A stretch of DNA of 64,000 nucleotides from Paenibacillus sedimenti (GCF_014534655.1 NZ_JACVVD010000003.1:744001-808000), one strand, 5' to 3'. Shown: positions 41,360 through 50,417, counted from the first letter of the stretch. Program-made: numbers and translations. Notes: generated by a model not told the origin, from the letters alone.

Positions 41360-42052
41360 TTAACCCGAATAAGTCTTCTTCATCCAATCCGCGATACCAA
41401 TACCTTCTGATTCATGTAATTCATCCACATCAGCCATTCTTAGTAATGATCCGTCTTTGATCGCAATGAAGCAGTCCAATAATGATTCAATTTCAGCAAT
41501 CTCATGGCTTGTCATGATTAGTGTCTGAGATTCCAAGTCAACATAAGAAATCATTCCTTTAACGATAGATTCCCGCACCATGGGGTCAAGTCCGGACAGT
41601 GGTTCATCCATTAGAATGTAGGGTACTTCTCTGGCCAAAGTAAGCATGATTTTTAATCGACCACGATTTCCTTTCGAAAGATCTTTGATTTTCATATGAG
41701 GCTCCAGCTGTAAAAACTTCATGATTTCTTCCGCTTTAGCCATGTTAAAGTCCGTATATTGGGAAGCCTGAAAATCCATCGCTTCACGTACTGTGAATAT
41801 ATGATAAAAAGAACCTAGCTCCGATAAATAAGAAACCGCTTTGCTGATTCTTCGATTGGCAGTCTCTCCATTTACGGTTACCCTCCCGCTCGTAGGAAGC
41901 GACAGTCCGGACATAAGTCTCAATAGCGTTGACTTCCCACCGCCGTTCTCACCCACAATGCCAATGATTTTACCTACGGGCAAAGTGAATGAAATGTTAT
42001 TGAGTGCGGGCTGTTTAACATATTTTTTGGATACATTAGTCAATTGAATCAA
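41360..42052 (-). CDS. ABC transporter ATP-binding protein (YtrB-like)
   Basis: An ATPase of about 230 residues with Walker A GENGGGKSTLLRL, signature LSKGNRGRLKIML and Walker B PYILMDEPLSGLDP. The likely start is a TTG at 42052 with AAGGAG 9 nt upstream, giving MIQLTNVSKKY; upstream ATGs at 42061 and 42073 lack spacing for a ribosome site. It lies at the GntR stop and belongs to the YtrA-type operon with the permease. Probably an exporter or envelope-stress ABC system. Confidence 0.9.
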   Translation of the reverse strand: MIQLTNVSKKYVKQPALNNISFTLPVGKIIGIVGENGGGKSTLLRLMSGLSLPTSGRVTVNGETANRRISKAVSYLSELGSFYHIFTVREAMDFQASQYTDFNMAKAEEIMKFLQLEPHMKIKDLSKGNRGRLKIMLTLAREVPYILMDEPLSGLDPMVRESIVKGMISYVDLESQTLIMTSHEIAEIESLLDCFIAIKDGSLLRMADVDELHESEGIGIADWMKKTYSG

Positions 42053-42053
42053 A

Positions 42054-42431
42054 TTACTCATCTCCTTCATCATATTTGCTTAGGTGGTCCTGTAGCCCTG
42101 ATATGATTTCATAAGAGTTGAATCCCATTTCCTGCATGACCTGGACAAACGATAGGATCTGCTCATTTTTCAAATTTTCACGCAACTGAATCAAGCGATC
42201 CTCATGTTCCGTGACAAATGTACCTTGACCTCTTTTCGTTTCCAGGATACCCTCACGCTCCAATTCACTGTAAGTACGCTGAATTGTGTTTGGATTAACA
42301 CTATATTTAATCCCCATCTCTCGGACAGAAGGAAGCTTCTCGCCTGCTTTCAATTCTTTGCTTACAATCTGTCGATTAATTCGATCCGCTAATTGCAGAT
42401 AAATTGGCTTTGAAGCATTAAATTCTTCCAT
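42054..42431 (-). CDS. YtrA-subfamily GntR repressor
   Basis: A 125-residue regulator. It has an N-terminal winged helix (KLPSVREMGIKYSVNPNTIQRTYSELEREG) and a short C-terminal dimerisation helix region, which is the YtrA form of GntR. It starts at an ATG 2 nt after the permease stop, with GAGGTG upstream. It probably represses its own operon through the AGTGTA..TACACT site at 43214-43237. In YtrA operons the regulator usually comes first; here the permease does. Confidence 0.9.
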   Translation of the reverse strand: MEEFNASKPIYLQLADRINRQIVSKELKAGEKLPSVREMGIKYSVNPNTIQRTYSELEREGILETKRGQGTFVTEHEDRLIQLRENLKNEQILSFVQVMQEMGFNSYEIISGLQDHLSKYDEGDE

Positions 42432-42433
42432 TC

Positions 42434-43174
42434 CTACACCTCAACTTTGCTGTCAACGATCCACGCGCTCAGAAAGAATAACCCAATGATAAAAATGAAG
42501 GTATACAAATATTCTCCTGCATATGTTTGTATAGGATTTATTGAAAAAGAAGGGAAATCATAAGTAATACTCCCCCATTTCGTTACTAAACTATACAGTT
42601 TAGTGGATTCGAATAGGGCACTTATCCAACTAGGTATGATAACTGCCCCAATAACTACTAACCAGCTCCAACGCCCGATTGCAAATTTAAGGGATTGGTA
42701 TAGCGACCAAAGAAATAACACCCAAACGCCAATTATGATAGAAATCAAAATAATATGAAGAAATATTACTAATCCCGATGTCCAAGCATCCGTCCAATAC
42801 GTTTCAATTAAGTTGAACTTGGGTATGATCAGCAATCCAGACATCACATATACCATCAATAGTGAAATAACGGTCATCATCAGCCCGTTCACTAGCTTAC
42901 TAATTAACAATGCAGAAGCCGGCCCAGGATTATGCAGCCATATATGCAGCTGATTTGCCTCTGTTTTCAAACTGATAAATATCATAATCGGAACATAAAA
43001 AACATGACAAACACCAGCAACTACTAAAGGTAAGAAAATAAGTAATGTATGATCTGTTTTCATCCCCATTGATAACGTCAACAGGGCAAACAGTAAATTA
43101 ATTACAAGTCCTACGAAAAATACGGTTCTTGTTAATTTAAAATCTTTTTTTAATAAAGCTACCCATGCCCCCAT
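42434..43174 (-). CDS. ABC-2 type membrane permease
   Basis: A 246-residue protein with about six hydrophobic helices, starting MGAWVALLKKDFKLTRTVFF. It is the membrane partner of the ATPase at 41360. The ATG has GGAG at 8 nt. It is the first gene of the operon, directly downstream of the GntR-type operator. Substrate unknown. Confidence 0.82.
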   Translation of the reverse strand: MGAWVALLKKDFKLTRTVFFVGLVINLLFALLTLSMGMKTDHTLLIFLPLVVAGVCHVFYVPIMIFISLKTEANQLHIWLHNPGPASALLISKLVNGLMMTVISLLMVYVMSGLLIIPKFNLIETYWTDAWTSGLVIFLHIILISIIIGVWVLFLWSLYQSLKFAIGRWSWLVVIGAVIIPSWISALFESTKLYSLVTKWGSITYDFPSFSINPIQTYAGEYLYTFIFIIGLFFLSAWIVDSKVEV

Positions 43175-43213
43175 CCAAATCTCTCCTTCTTAATGAAAAT
43201 AAATATATGAATC

Positions 43214-43248
43214 AGTGTATTAATTCAATAGTACACTAAGACAGTGTA
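43214..43248. promoter_or_regulatory. YtrA-type operator
   Basis: AGTGTA (43214-43219) and TACACT (43232-43237) form an inverted repeat with a 12-nt spacer, and a third AGTGTA lies at 43243-43248. This resembles the AGTGTA/TACACT sites described for YtrA in Bacillus subtilis. It lies about 40 nt upstream of the permease start. Confidence 0.7.
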
Positions 43249-43263
43249 TCATGTAAATAGACA

Positions 43264-43470
43264 ATAAAAAAAGAAGCAAGAAGAAAAAGCTTCTTTGCTT
43301 CCTGATTACGTATTAATACCAAGTACAATGTAAATCCTATGCCTGCCAAGATCATCATAGCTCCAGAAATCCAAAATGCTGTTTTGCCAGCAATTTAAAT
43401 TTATCGTTGTCAATCTGCTCCTTTTTCAATTTTCCATTAATCCATTGTTTGAACTCGAAGATTGTCCTCC
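43264..43470 (-). pseudogene. Frameshifted remnant of small membrane protein, ending in a hairpin
   Basis: One minus-strand frame reads QWINGKLKKEQIDNDKFKLLA. It must shift by one base to continue as GKTAFWISGAMMILAGIGF, a single membrane helix. There is no intact start. At 43265-43301 a GAAGC/GCTTC stem with TTTTTTT on the minus strand makes a terminator. The rest of 43175-43570 (395 bp) holds the GntR operator and the upstream region of the CBS gene, with nothing else recognisable. Confidence 0.5.
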
Positions 43471-43570
43471 AATAATAACTACACCCTCATTCGAAAACAA
43501 AACAACGAAACATATACATTGAAACTGTTTAACATAGTAGTATCATTTCAGAGAAAAGGAGTTTATAACT

Positions 43571-43975
43571 TTGAAAATAACCTCTTTTCTATTACCCAAA
43601 GACAAGGTTGCCTTTATCACATCGTCAGCTTCCATGCGAGAAGCGTTGGAACAATTAGAAAATCACTATTATACAGCTCTTCCCATTGTCGATAGTGACG
43701 GGAAATATGCAGGTACATTGTCGGAAGGTGATCTGTTATGGATGTTAAAGAATACACCGGGGATTGATTTTGATAACATGCATCAAGTGCCGGTAAGCGT
43801 AATCGAGAAGCATATTCATAATGAGTCAGTTTCGATTAATGCACAAATGGAGGATATGCTGGCGCTAGCAGCCGATCAAAATTTTGTTCCGGTTGTAGAT
43901 GACAAAAATATTTTCATAGGAATTATTCGTCGAAAAGATATTATTGAATATTATATGAGAAACATAACCGATTGA
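43571..43975 (+). CDS. Tandem CBS-domain protein
   Basis: A 134-residue protein made of two CBS motifs: SASMREALEQLENHYYTALPIVDSDG..GTLSEGDLL (about 18-55) and AQMEDMLALAADQNFVPVVDD..IGIIRRKDII (about 88-128). Stand-alone CBS pairs bind adenine nucleotides or cyclic di-AMP and regulate partners. It starts at a TTG with GGAG 9 nt upstream. It is the only plus-strand gene in this part; partner unknown. Confidence 0.85.
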   Translation: MKITSFLLPKDKVAFITSSASMREALEQLENHYYTALPIVDSDGKYAGTLSEGDLLWMLKNTPGIDFDNMHQVPVSVIEKHIHNESVSINAQMEDMLALAADQNFVPVVDDKNIFIGIIRRKDIIEYYMRNITD

Positions 43976-44027
43976 TGAACCTGCCCCATTAGTCGGCATC
44001 ATGATCAACCTCCGATTGTCGGACTGA

Positions 44028-44870
44028 CTACCACAGAGACATTTTTTGTCGAATGTAGTTCGTAATATCCGTATATTGTTCATCCGTCATGCCATCTCCG
44101 GTCAGTTTGCACACTGCTAAAGGCACGATCCACGCCTCTATCTCTTCGTCTTGCATACCTGAAACGGTTTTGTACTCCTCAACAAATATGTTCTCGATCA
44201 TAGGACGGGTAGTATTCAATCGGTCAGCGACATGGGACGGTGTATCAGTAGGCAGCACTCCATATCGGCATAGAAGAATAAATTCCGCAATATCGGCCGC
44301 CGGGTCGCCTTTACTTGCGCCCATCCAATCGAGCATGATAGGTTTACCGTTTCGAATCATCACATTATACGGATTCGGATCACCATGACAGAGCGCATGT
44401 CGGACAGGCAGGTGATCCAAATAATCCGAAATGCAACGTATCTCCTCGATAGTAAGGCGGGATGCCCTCGCAATAGTCGCCTTAATACTTTCGATTTGAT
44501 TGGTTCGGATGCCGAGGACGCTTCGTGAATGGATATTATGAAGCAATCCGGCAATAATGCGAATATCACTTACCGCTTCTTCATTGGGAGTTTGCTGCCC
44601 ACTATTCAGCAACTTGGCTAGTAACAATTCCATAATCGTTGTGCCGACAATTTTCTCAAAAACGATTCCCGGGCGCCCCGCCACTTCAACTACTCTGTAT
44701 GGTTGAGGCACCGGCAATCCACATTGCCATGCAGCGACACTGTTCTGAAATTCGCCTTTCACCGCATCCCACGTCGTATTTGAACGAAATAGTTTAATAA
44801 CTTTATCGTGTTCCCACTCAAAAACTTCGGAACAACCTCCTGAGCCGATTCGATTACCCAGTTTATTCAT
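44028..44870 (-). CDS. Aminoglycoside phosphotransferase-family kinase
   Basis: A 280-residue APH/choline-kinase-fold protein. It has a glycine loop near the N-terminus (GSGGCSEVFEW), the catalytic motif ALCHGDPNPYNVMI and the metal-binding LDWMGASKGDP. GGGG lies upstream of the ATG. It follows the TetR gene by 13 nt and is probably under its control. Substrates of uncharacterised members range from antibiotics to small metabolites; resistance cannot be claimed from sequence. Confidence 0.88.
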   Translation of the reverse strand: MNKLGNRIGSGGCSEVFEWEHDKVIKLFRSNTTWDAVKGEFQNSVAAWQCGLPVPQPYRVVEVAGRPGIVFEKIVGTTIMELLLAKLLNSGQQTPNEEAVSDIRIIAGLLHNIHSRSVLGIRTNQIESIKATIARASRLTIEEIRCISDYLDHLPVRHALCHGDPNPYNVMIRNGKPIMLDWMGASKGDPAADIAEFILLCRYGVLPTDTPSHVADRLNTTRPMIENIFVEEYKTVSGMQDEEIEAWIVPLAVCKLTGDGMTDEQYTDITNYIRQKMSLW

Positions 44871-44883
44871 GCAACGATCCCCT

Positions 44884-45459
44884 TTACGACCTAATGATGC
44901 CTTCTTTCATCAACATCGCCTCATACAAGTCTTGAATCATTCTAGTGGCTTCTTTAATGTCTAAATTTAAAGTTCCGGTGTTTATCATCGTTCCAAGGCC
45001 AATAACATAAATAGATAACGCGAACATTATTTTTTTGCGCTTTTCGTCTTCAACTACGCTTAGCCTTCCGCGACTTCGCAAATGGGTTTCAAACATTTCT
45101 TCGCCGATAAAGGAGTCTTTGGCCAAGTCGTACGTTTTGTAACCGGACAGGTATACAGTTTGAAAGAGCTGCTTCTCGTTCTTGGCAAAATGCAGGCTTC
45201 CGATCGCAAGATTTAACGCAGACGTATAGCTTTCGTCTTTATAAGATTCCATGCTGGCGAGCGCAAAAGCGACAGCTCTACCGTACACGTCGTTTTTGAT
45301 ATCCGACATATTGCCGTACGCGCTATAGATCGGCTGCGTCGAACATCCCAGCTTTTGTGCAATACTGCGCGCAGTCAAAGCCTCAAACCCGTGCTCGCGT
45401 ACCAATTCAAAAGCTGCATCTGCAATTATCTCTTTTGTGAGAGTAGTTTTTGGGGGCAT
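44884..45459 (-). CDS. TetR-family regulator
   Basis: A 191-residue regulator. It has an N-terminal HTH (LTKEIIADAAFELVREHGFEALTARSIAQKLGCSTQPIYSAYGN) and a helical ligand domain. The ATG at 45459 has GGAG at 7 nt; the upstream ATG-like starts overlap the likely operator side. An 18-bp perfect palindrome lies 33 nt upstream and is the expected autoregulatory site. It probably represses itself and the phosphotransferase gene. Confidence 0.88.
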   Translation of the reverse strand: MPPKTTLTKEIIADAAFELVREHGFEALTARSIAQKLGCSTQPIYSAYGNMSDIKNDVYGRAVAFALASMESYKDESYTSALNLAIGSLHFAKNEKQLFQTVYLSGYKTYDLAKDSFIGEEMFETHLRSRGRLSVVEDEKRKKIMFALSIYVIGLGTMINTGTLNLDIKEATRMIQDLYEAMLMKEGIIRS

Positions 45460-45491
45460 AGTCATTCTCCAATAAAAAAATAACATTTGTT

Positions 45492-45509
45492 ATATAACAT
45501 ATGTTATAT
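45492..45509. promoter_or_regulatory. TetR operator palindrome
   Basis: ATATAACATATGTTATAT is a perfect 18-bp palindrome immediately upstream of the TetR gene. A looser copy of the arm (TAACATTTGTTA) adjoins it at 45481-45492, suggesting two dimer sites. Confidence 0.72.
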
Positions 45510-45582
45510 GACAGAATAAGGAATGTCAACACGAAAAATCTCAAGAGTCATTGCCCCTTATCTGAATTTTGGGAGCGAATAG

Positions 45583-46413
45583 TCACGGGTTGTACAAGCG
45601 CCGATATTCCTGCGGGGTCAGTCCGATGTGCTCCCGGAAGCGTGCGATGAAGTAACTGCTCTGGGAAAATCCGGAATTCTCCGCCACTTGCTTAATTGTC
45701 CAGCCGGTAGACATGAGCAGCTGCTTGGCAACAACAAGACGGCATTCAAACAGCCATTCCATAGGAGTCCGCCCCATCACTTCGTGGAACATCCGACTAA
45801 AATAATAGGTACTGAAGCCTGCCTGCTCAGCCATCTGCTGGAGCGTAAGCGGCTCCGTACAGCGGGTTCGGATAAACTCCGCAGCCTCTCTCATCCGAGC
45901 ACGTTTATCCAACGTTGTCGCTGTTCCAAGAGTCTCCGCACTCATCGCAAGCTCAGCAAGCAGTTCATAGAGCTTTACCGCCAAGTGCACCTCGTTCCTA
46001 TCATAAGGGGAAGCCAGCTCCAGTAAGCCCCCGGTTAGCCGTTTGAGCTTATGCAAATCGCCGTATTTAAACAACCAAACAGATGAAGTTCCCCGGCCGT
46101 TCAACAGCCTGTCCACCCCCTCGCCTGCTATGTGTACCCAGAATACTTCCCAAGGCTCCTTCGGATCTGTTCGATACTCCTGCTCTAGTCCCGGCCCGTA
46201 ATAGAAGCCCTGTCCTGCTTCCAAGCCGTATTCCTTTCCGTTATCTTTTACATATCCTTTTCCGCTTAATACCAGATGCAAATTTGCTTGTTGCAGCTGT
46301 CCCTTAGACCGCCACTCCTGGTGCTCGGGAAAATCGGAATATAAGCCGATCATATCCGGAAATCCCGTGTAGTGCTTGTACATGGGTTCCGGCAACACAT
46401 AATGGATTTTCAT
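45583..46413 (-). CDS. AraC-family regulator, divergent from GH42
   Basis: A 276-residue one-component regulator. The N-terminal cupin-like sensor contains HLVLSGKGYVKDNGKEYGLEAGQGFYY, and the C-terminal double HTH contains LQQMAEQAGFSTYYFSRMFH and IKQVAENSGFSQSSYFIARF. The ATG at 46413 has GGAGG 4 nt upstream. It is divergent from the GH42 gene and probably activates it in response to a galactoside or arabinoside; the ligand is inferred only from context. Confidence 0.88.
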   Translation of the reverse strand: MKIHYVLPEPMYKHYTGFPDMIGLYSDFPEHQEWRSKGQLQQANLHLVLSGKGYVKDNGKEYGLEAGQGFYYGPGLEQEYRTDPKEPWEVFWVHIAGEGVDRLLNGRGTSSVWLFKYGDLHKLKRLTGGLLELASPYDRNEVHLAVKLYELLAELAMSAETLGTATTLDKRARMREAAEFIRTRCTEPLTLQQMAEQAGFSTYYFSRMFHEVMGRTPMEWLFECRLVVAKQLLMSTGWTIKQVAENSGFSQSSYFIARFREHIGLTPQEYRRLYNP

Positions 46414-46461
46414 GGTCCCTCCAAAACGCAAGAATCTAATATAATCAACAAAATGATGTTA

Positions 46462-46489
46462 TTTACTTTCTATTTTAAAGGATTATAAT
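46462..46489 (+). promoter_or_regulatory. Possible GH42 promoter
   Basis: A TATAAT hexamer at 46484-46489 has a weak TTTACT at 46462-46467 (16-nt spacer). The poor -35 suits activation by the divergent AraC protein. Confidence 0.4.
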
Positions 46490-46556
46490 GAGTGCATAAA
46501 GGCCTTTATACAACAAAAATTTATCATACCAAAAAGATAAGGGGATGTTTTGAATC

Positions 46557-48620
46557 ATGGACAAAACCATTCCGGGAGAGAAATTTGATCTGGGAGTGTG
46601 TTACTACCCCGAGCAATGGCCGGAGCACATGTGGGCTGACGATTACAAGCGGATGCGGGAAATAGGCTTTACCATTGTACGCATGGGTGAGTTTGCATGG
46701 AATTTTTTTGAGCCGGAGGAAGGCGTATTTACTTTTGATTTGTTCGACCGCGCCATAGACCTTGCATACAAGCATGGACTGAAGGTCATTCTCGGAACCC
46801 CGACGGCTACACCGCCCGCCTGGATGACTCATAAATACCCAGAAATTCTTAATGCTTCATTTGAAGGCATGCAGTATCATCACGGTATGAGACGGCACTA
46901 CAATTACAGCAGCCCGGTGTACCGCACCTATTGCGCAAAGATTACCGAGGCTATGGCTAAGCAATATGCGAACCATCCCGGCGTAGTAGGCTGGCAGATC
47001 GACAACGAGCTTAACTGTGAGGTTAATGTATTCTACTCCAATGCAGACCATGCGGCGTTTCGGACTTGGCTGAAGGAGAAGTACGGTTCCTTGGAGACCA
47101 TGAATCAGGCATGGGGTACCGTCTTTTGGAACCAGAGCTACTCAGACTGGGAGCAGGTTCATTTGCCCCGCCTTACGCCCGGCAGCTCCCCTAACCCTCA
47201 TCAAGTTCTGGATGAGAAGCGGTTTATCTCGGATAACGCCATTTCTTTTGTCCGTCTGCAGGTAGAGATTCTGCGAAAGCTTGCACCAAGACAGTGGATC
47301 ACACACAACGGCATGTTTGCTCATCTGGATAATCATGCCATGACAAACGAGCTTCTTGATTTCTATTCCTATGATTCGTACCCGAACTTCGCTACCATCT
47401 GGAATGATGCCGATCGGGAAAATCCTCTTATGGACCGCAGCTCCTCCAACCAACTGACCAAGGTTCGTTCGATCTCCCCCAACTTCTGCATCATGGAGCA
47501 ACAATCGGGCCCGGGCGGTTGGGTGAACAAGATGGCTCAACCCGCGCCGAAACCGGGGCAAATGAGATTGTGGACCTATCAATCCGTTGCTCACGGGGCG
47601 GATATGCTCTTGTACTTCAGATGGCGGACGGCAACCTTCGGCACTGAGATTTACTGGCATGGGATCAATGACTACCATAACCGTCCAAACCGGAGGGTGG
47701 CTGAGGCAGAGACCATTAGCCGGGAATTGGGAAGAATCGGGGAGACCATTGCCGGTTCCCGTTACGCTGCGGAAGTCGCCATCTTGCACGATTATGACAA
47801 CGAGTGGGACGGGGAATTCGACGTATGGCACGGCCCTCTGACGAGAGAAAGCTTGTACAGCTGGAGCAAGTCCCTGCAGTACAACCATATTCCTTACGAT
47901 TATCTATGCGTACAGAACAAGACTAACCTGAATGATCTCGTTCGTTACAAAGTACTGATCTACCCTCATCCGGCCATTATGTCGGAGGAAACGGCAGAGC
48001 TTCTTAAGCAGTATGTGGCGGGAGGAGGCAAGCTGATCTTCGGAGCCCGCACGGGTTACAAGGATAAACGAGGGCATTGCCGAATGGCGCCATTCCCTGG
48101 TCCGGTCGCGGATCTGTGCGGAGTGACGGTGGAAGACTTTACTCTTATTGTGAACAAGACTGCCACGCCAAACATTCGATGGATCGATGGCGGGGATGAA
48201 GCCGGCACGCCGGCAACCCTTTTCAATGACATTCTCCACCCGGAGAACGATAATGTGGAGACGCTAGCCTTGTTCGACGGAGACTATTATGCGGGGAAAC
48301 CGGCTCTTACCCGAAACCCCTATGGCGCTGGTGTTGCCTATTATTACGGGGCCGCATTCAGCCGCGACGTAGCGGATGCATTGATCCGCCGCCTTGGACT
48401 GAAGCCTGTTACAACAGATTGGGCGGAACTGCCCCCTGAGGTGGAGGTTGCCATCCGGGAGAAACAGAAACGTCGCTTTGCCTTTATATTGAACTACTCC
48501 GACAAACCGGTCAAAGCCCGTCTATTACGGGAGACCGAAGACCTGTTGGAAGGCGAACGGCTTGCCGCAGGGGATCTGGACATCGCTCCGTACGGTGTGA
48601 AGGTCTTGTCGTTGGAGTAA
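46557..48620 (+). CDS. GH42 beta-galactosidase
   Basis: A 687-residue GH42 enzyme without a signal peptide. The TIM barrel begins LGVCYYPEQWPEHMW. The acid/base is Glu151 (GWQIDNELNC) and the nucleophile Glu314 (FCIMEQQSGPGGW). A trimerisation domain (about 395-610, AILHDYDNEW) and a C-terminal beta domain follow. GH42 enzymes hydrolyse beta-galactosides, and some act on arabinopyranosides. With the GH30 and GH51 enzymes of this region it would degrade imported galacto-oligosaccharides from arabinogalactan. GGGGA lies more than 10 nt upstream of the ATG. Confidence 0.93.
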   Translation: MDKTIPGEKFDLGVCYYPEQWPEHMWADDYKRMREIGFTIVRMGEFAWNFFEPEEGVFTFDLFDRAIDLAYKHGLKVILGTPTATPPAWMTHKYPEILNASFEGMQYHHGMRRHYNYSSPVYRTYCAKITEAMAKQYANHPGVVGWQIDNELNCEVNVFYSNADHAAFRTWLKEKYGSLETMNQAWGTVFWNQSYSDWEQVHLPRLTPGSSPNPHQVLDEKRFISDNAISFVRLQVEILRKLAPRQWITHNGMFAHLDNHAMTNELLDFYSYDSYPNFATIWNDADRENPLMDRSSSNQLTKVRSISPNFCIMEQQSGPGGWVNKMAQPAPKPGQMRLWTYQSVAHGADMLLYFRWRTATFGTEIYWHGINDYHNRPNRRVAEAETISRELGRIGETIAGSRYAAEVAILHDYDNEWDGEFDVWHGPLTRESLYSWSKSLQYNHIPYDYLCVQNKTNLNDLVRYKVLIYPHPAIMSEETAELLKQYVAGGGKLIFGARTGYKDKRGHCRMAPFPGPVADLCGVTVEDFTLIVNKTATPNIRWIDGGDEAGTPATLFNDILHPENDNVETLALFDGDYYAGKPALTRNPYGAGVAYYYGAAFSRDVADALIRRLGLKPVTTDWAELPPEVEVAIREKQKRRFAFILNYSDKPVKARLLRETEDLLEGERLAAGDLDIAPYGVKVLSLE

Positions 48621-48647
48621 GGAAAAAGGAACCGGTCGTCATGCAAG

Positions 48648-48684
48648 CGCCCTGGACTTTAGCCCATCAAGGCGGCCCAGGGCG
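48648..48684 (+). terminator. Possible terminator after GH42
   Basis: CGCCCTGG / CCAGGGCG stem with a 21-nt loop, followed by TTTGATTGTCGTTT, 28 nt past the stop. The long loop makes it only moderately convincing. Confidence 0.5.
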
Positions 48685-48728
48685 TTTGATTGTCGTTTAT
48701 CGTGCCATACAACCGAACGGCGATAACG

Positions 48729-50216
48729 TTACTTGATGACCACCACGTTCACGGAATGGGGCTGAAGTTCGACAGTAAGACCAGATTGCGTATTCCAACT
48801 CAATGGCTGTTCTATGACACGAACCTGCTCTCTTCCGATATCGTTGTATGCATCCTTCGAATCACCGACCACACTATGAAGCACCGCATTCGAATACTGG
48901 ATTGCACTGCCAACATGTAGGGTAACGGATTCCGACCGATCCGGATGGCGATTTACCAAAGCAATTCTCAAATCGTCACTTCCCGTCCGCTTAGTTGCGA
49001 TTGTATCTAAATACGGGACGTTTGTTGTCTTTCCTGCCTTCTCCACATCGAAAGCCGCATTTTCCGACAGCCAAGAGTCAACGACGATATCTCCCAGATG
49101 GCGGGTATAAAGCTCAAACACAAAGTAACTGGATCGCAGGACGATCCCGTCTTGATGCGTAAAGATGGCTCCTCTTGTATTGACGGTTGGGGCAAAATTC
49201 GCCATACCGACGACATCGCTATGTTTGTGGCACTGATTTAAGAAACAGGCTGTAAACACGGCATCCGCCATGGTGTAGCTGGAATTGATGTCGTTTTTAT
49301 CCCTCGGAGTGATATAATCCTCGGTTCCGGAGTTAATATGCGGATGATGCCAGCCCCGAAGATTCCATTCGTCATAGGCGATACGAATTTTGCCCAAATA
49401 GCCGAGTGAGCCGAGAATATATTTCGTCTTTAGAATAGGCTTCTCAATTTCCATGGAATACGCCATACAAGATTCGTAATCCGCTAAATCGTTGACATGA
49501 CCCAGATAATCCCAATAGTCATGAATCGAAATCCAATCCAGATATTGCCCTGCTTCCCGCAGCAAATTCAGATTCCAATCCAAATCCGAAATGCTTGCTG
49601 CCAGCAGCTCGATGTTAGGATCAACCCGCTTCATCATTTTGGCAGATTCCTTTACGAAACGCCCCCATTCCCTTACATTCTTCGCCCCCATTTCCCAATC
49701 GCCATAGTTTTCATTCCCTATGCTCCAATATTTCACTTTATAGGGCTCGGGATGGCCATTTTCAATACGGAGTTTCGCCCACTTTCCTTCGGAAGGAAGG
49801 TTACAGTATTCGACCCAATCACTCATTTCTTCAGGTAACCCTGTTCCGGCATTCGTGCAAATATAAGGCTCTGCGCCAAGCAACCGACAATATTCCATAA
49901 ATTCGTCCGTACCGAATAGATTCGATTCCTCTACCCGCCATGCTTTATCAAAGTAAGGAGTGCGCTGCTTTCCTATTGCATCTTTCCAGTGGTAGGCAGA
50001 TACAAAGCAGCCGCCAGGCCAGCGAATAATAGGGACTTCGATTCGTCTAAGCGCTTCCACAACATCCTGGCGATATCCGCTGCTGTCGGAAAGTGCGGAC
50101 GTCGGATCGAAGATTCCGCCATAGATTTGACGATGAAAATGCTCCAGAAAGTGACCGAAAATTTTCTTGTCTCTTTTGCCAAGTTCTCTTCTTGAATTAA
50201 TTTCCAATTTAGGCAT
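48729..50216 (-). CDS. GH51 alpha-L-arabinofuranosidase
   Basis: A 495-residue intracellular GH51 enzyme. The acid/base is Glu169 (WSIGNENYGDWEMG) and the nucleophile Glu283 (RIAYDEWNLRGW); RWPGGCFVSAYHW and the C-terminal beta domain match the family. GGAG lies 9 nt before the ATG. It should remove arabinofuranosyl side groups from imported oligosaccharides. It has a strong promoter (50278-50306) with a LacI operator just downstream, so it is likely repressed by the divergent LacI protein. Confidence 0.93.
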   Translation of the reverse strand: MPKLEINSRRELGKRDKKIFGHFLEHFHRQIYGGIFDPTSALSDSSGYRQDVVEALRRIEVPIIRWPGGCFVSAYHWKDAIGKQRTPYFDKAWRVEESNLFGTDEFMEYCRLLGAEPYICTNAGTGLPEEMSDWVEYCNLPSEGKWAKLRIENGHPEPYKVKYWSIGNENYGDWEMGAKNVREWGRFVKESAKMMKRVDPNIELLAASISDLDWNLNLLREAGQYLDWISIHDYWDYLGHVNDLADYESCMAYSMEIEKPILKTKYILGSLGYLGKIRIAYDEWNLRGWHHPHINSGTEDYITPRDKNDINSSYTMADAVFTACFLNQCHKHSDVVGMANFAPTVNTRGAIFTHQDGIVLRSSYFVFELYTRHLGDIVVDSWLSENAAFDVEKAGKTTNVPYLDTIATKRTGSDDLRIALVNRHPDRSESVTLHVGSAIQYSNAVLHSVVGDSKDAYNDIGREQVRVIEQPLSWNTQSGLTVELQPHSVNVVVIK

Positions 50217-50246
50217 CGCTCTACGCTCCCAAGACTAATCATATTT

Positions 50247-50262
50247 CCGTGTGCGCACACGG
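50247..50262. promoter_or_regulatory. LacI operator 1 (GH51 side)
   Basis: CCGTGTGCGCACACGG is a perfect 16-bp palindrome located about 10-25 nt downstream of the expected GH51 transcription start, a typical repressing position. The core GTGTGCG-ACAC recurs in operator 2. Confidence 0.8.
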
Positions 50263-50277
50263 ACCTTCTTAAGTGGA

Positions 50278-50306
50278 AATATATCTCGATTATCTTGCTT
50301 TGTCAA
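50278..50306 (-). promoter_or_regulatory. GH51 promoter
   Basis: Minus strand: TTGACA (50306-50301), a 17-nt spacer, then TATATT (50283-50278). This is near-consensus for the housekeeping sigma factor. Confidence 0.78.
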
Positions 50307-50376
50307 TATTTATACATAAAATGCTGCTAATCGCTTGCTATAACTATTGTCATAATATAAAATAATCATCAGCTGA

Positions 50377-50394
50377 TTCGTGTGCGTACACGAA
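50377..50394. promoter_or_regulatory. LacI operator 2 (lacI side)
   Basis: TTCGTGTGCGTACACGAA has perfect 7-bp arms around GCGT, 23 nt before the LacI start codon. It implies autoregulation. The centres of the two operators are about 131 nt apart, so looping is possible. Confidence 0.78.
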
Positions 50395-50417
50395 CATTTA
50401 TATAAAAGGAGCCGGAT

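Noticed and set aside
44028-44870. Aminoglycoside resistance gene
   Set aside because: Only the general kinase fold and Brenner motif are seen; the family includes many non-resistance kinases.
47142-47888. 248-codon minus-strand frame
   Set aside because: Antisense to GH42, which has all catalytic motifs; no ribosome site.
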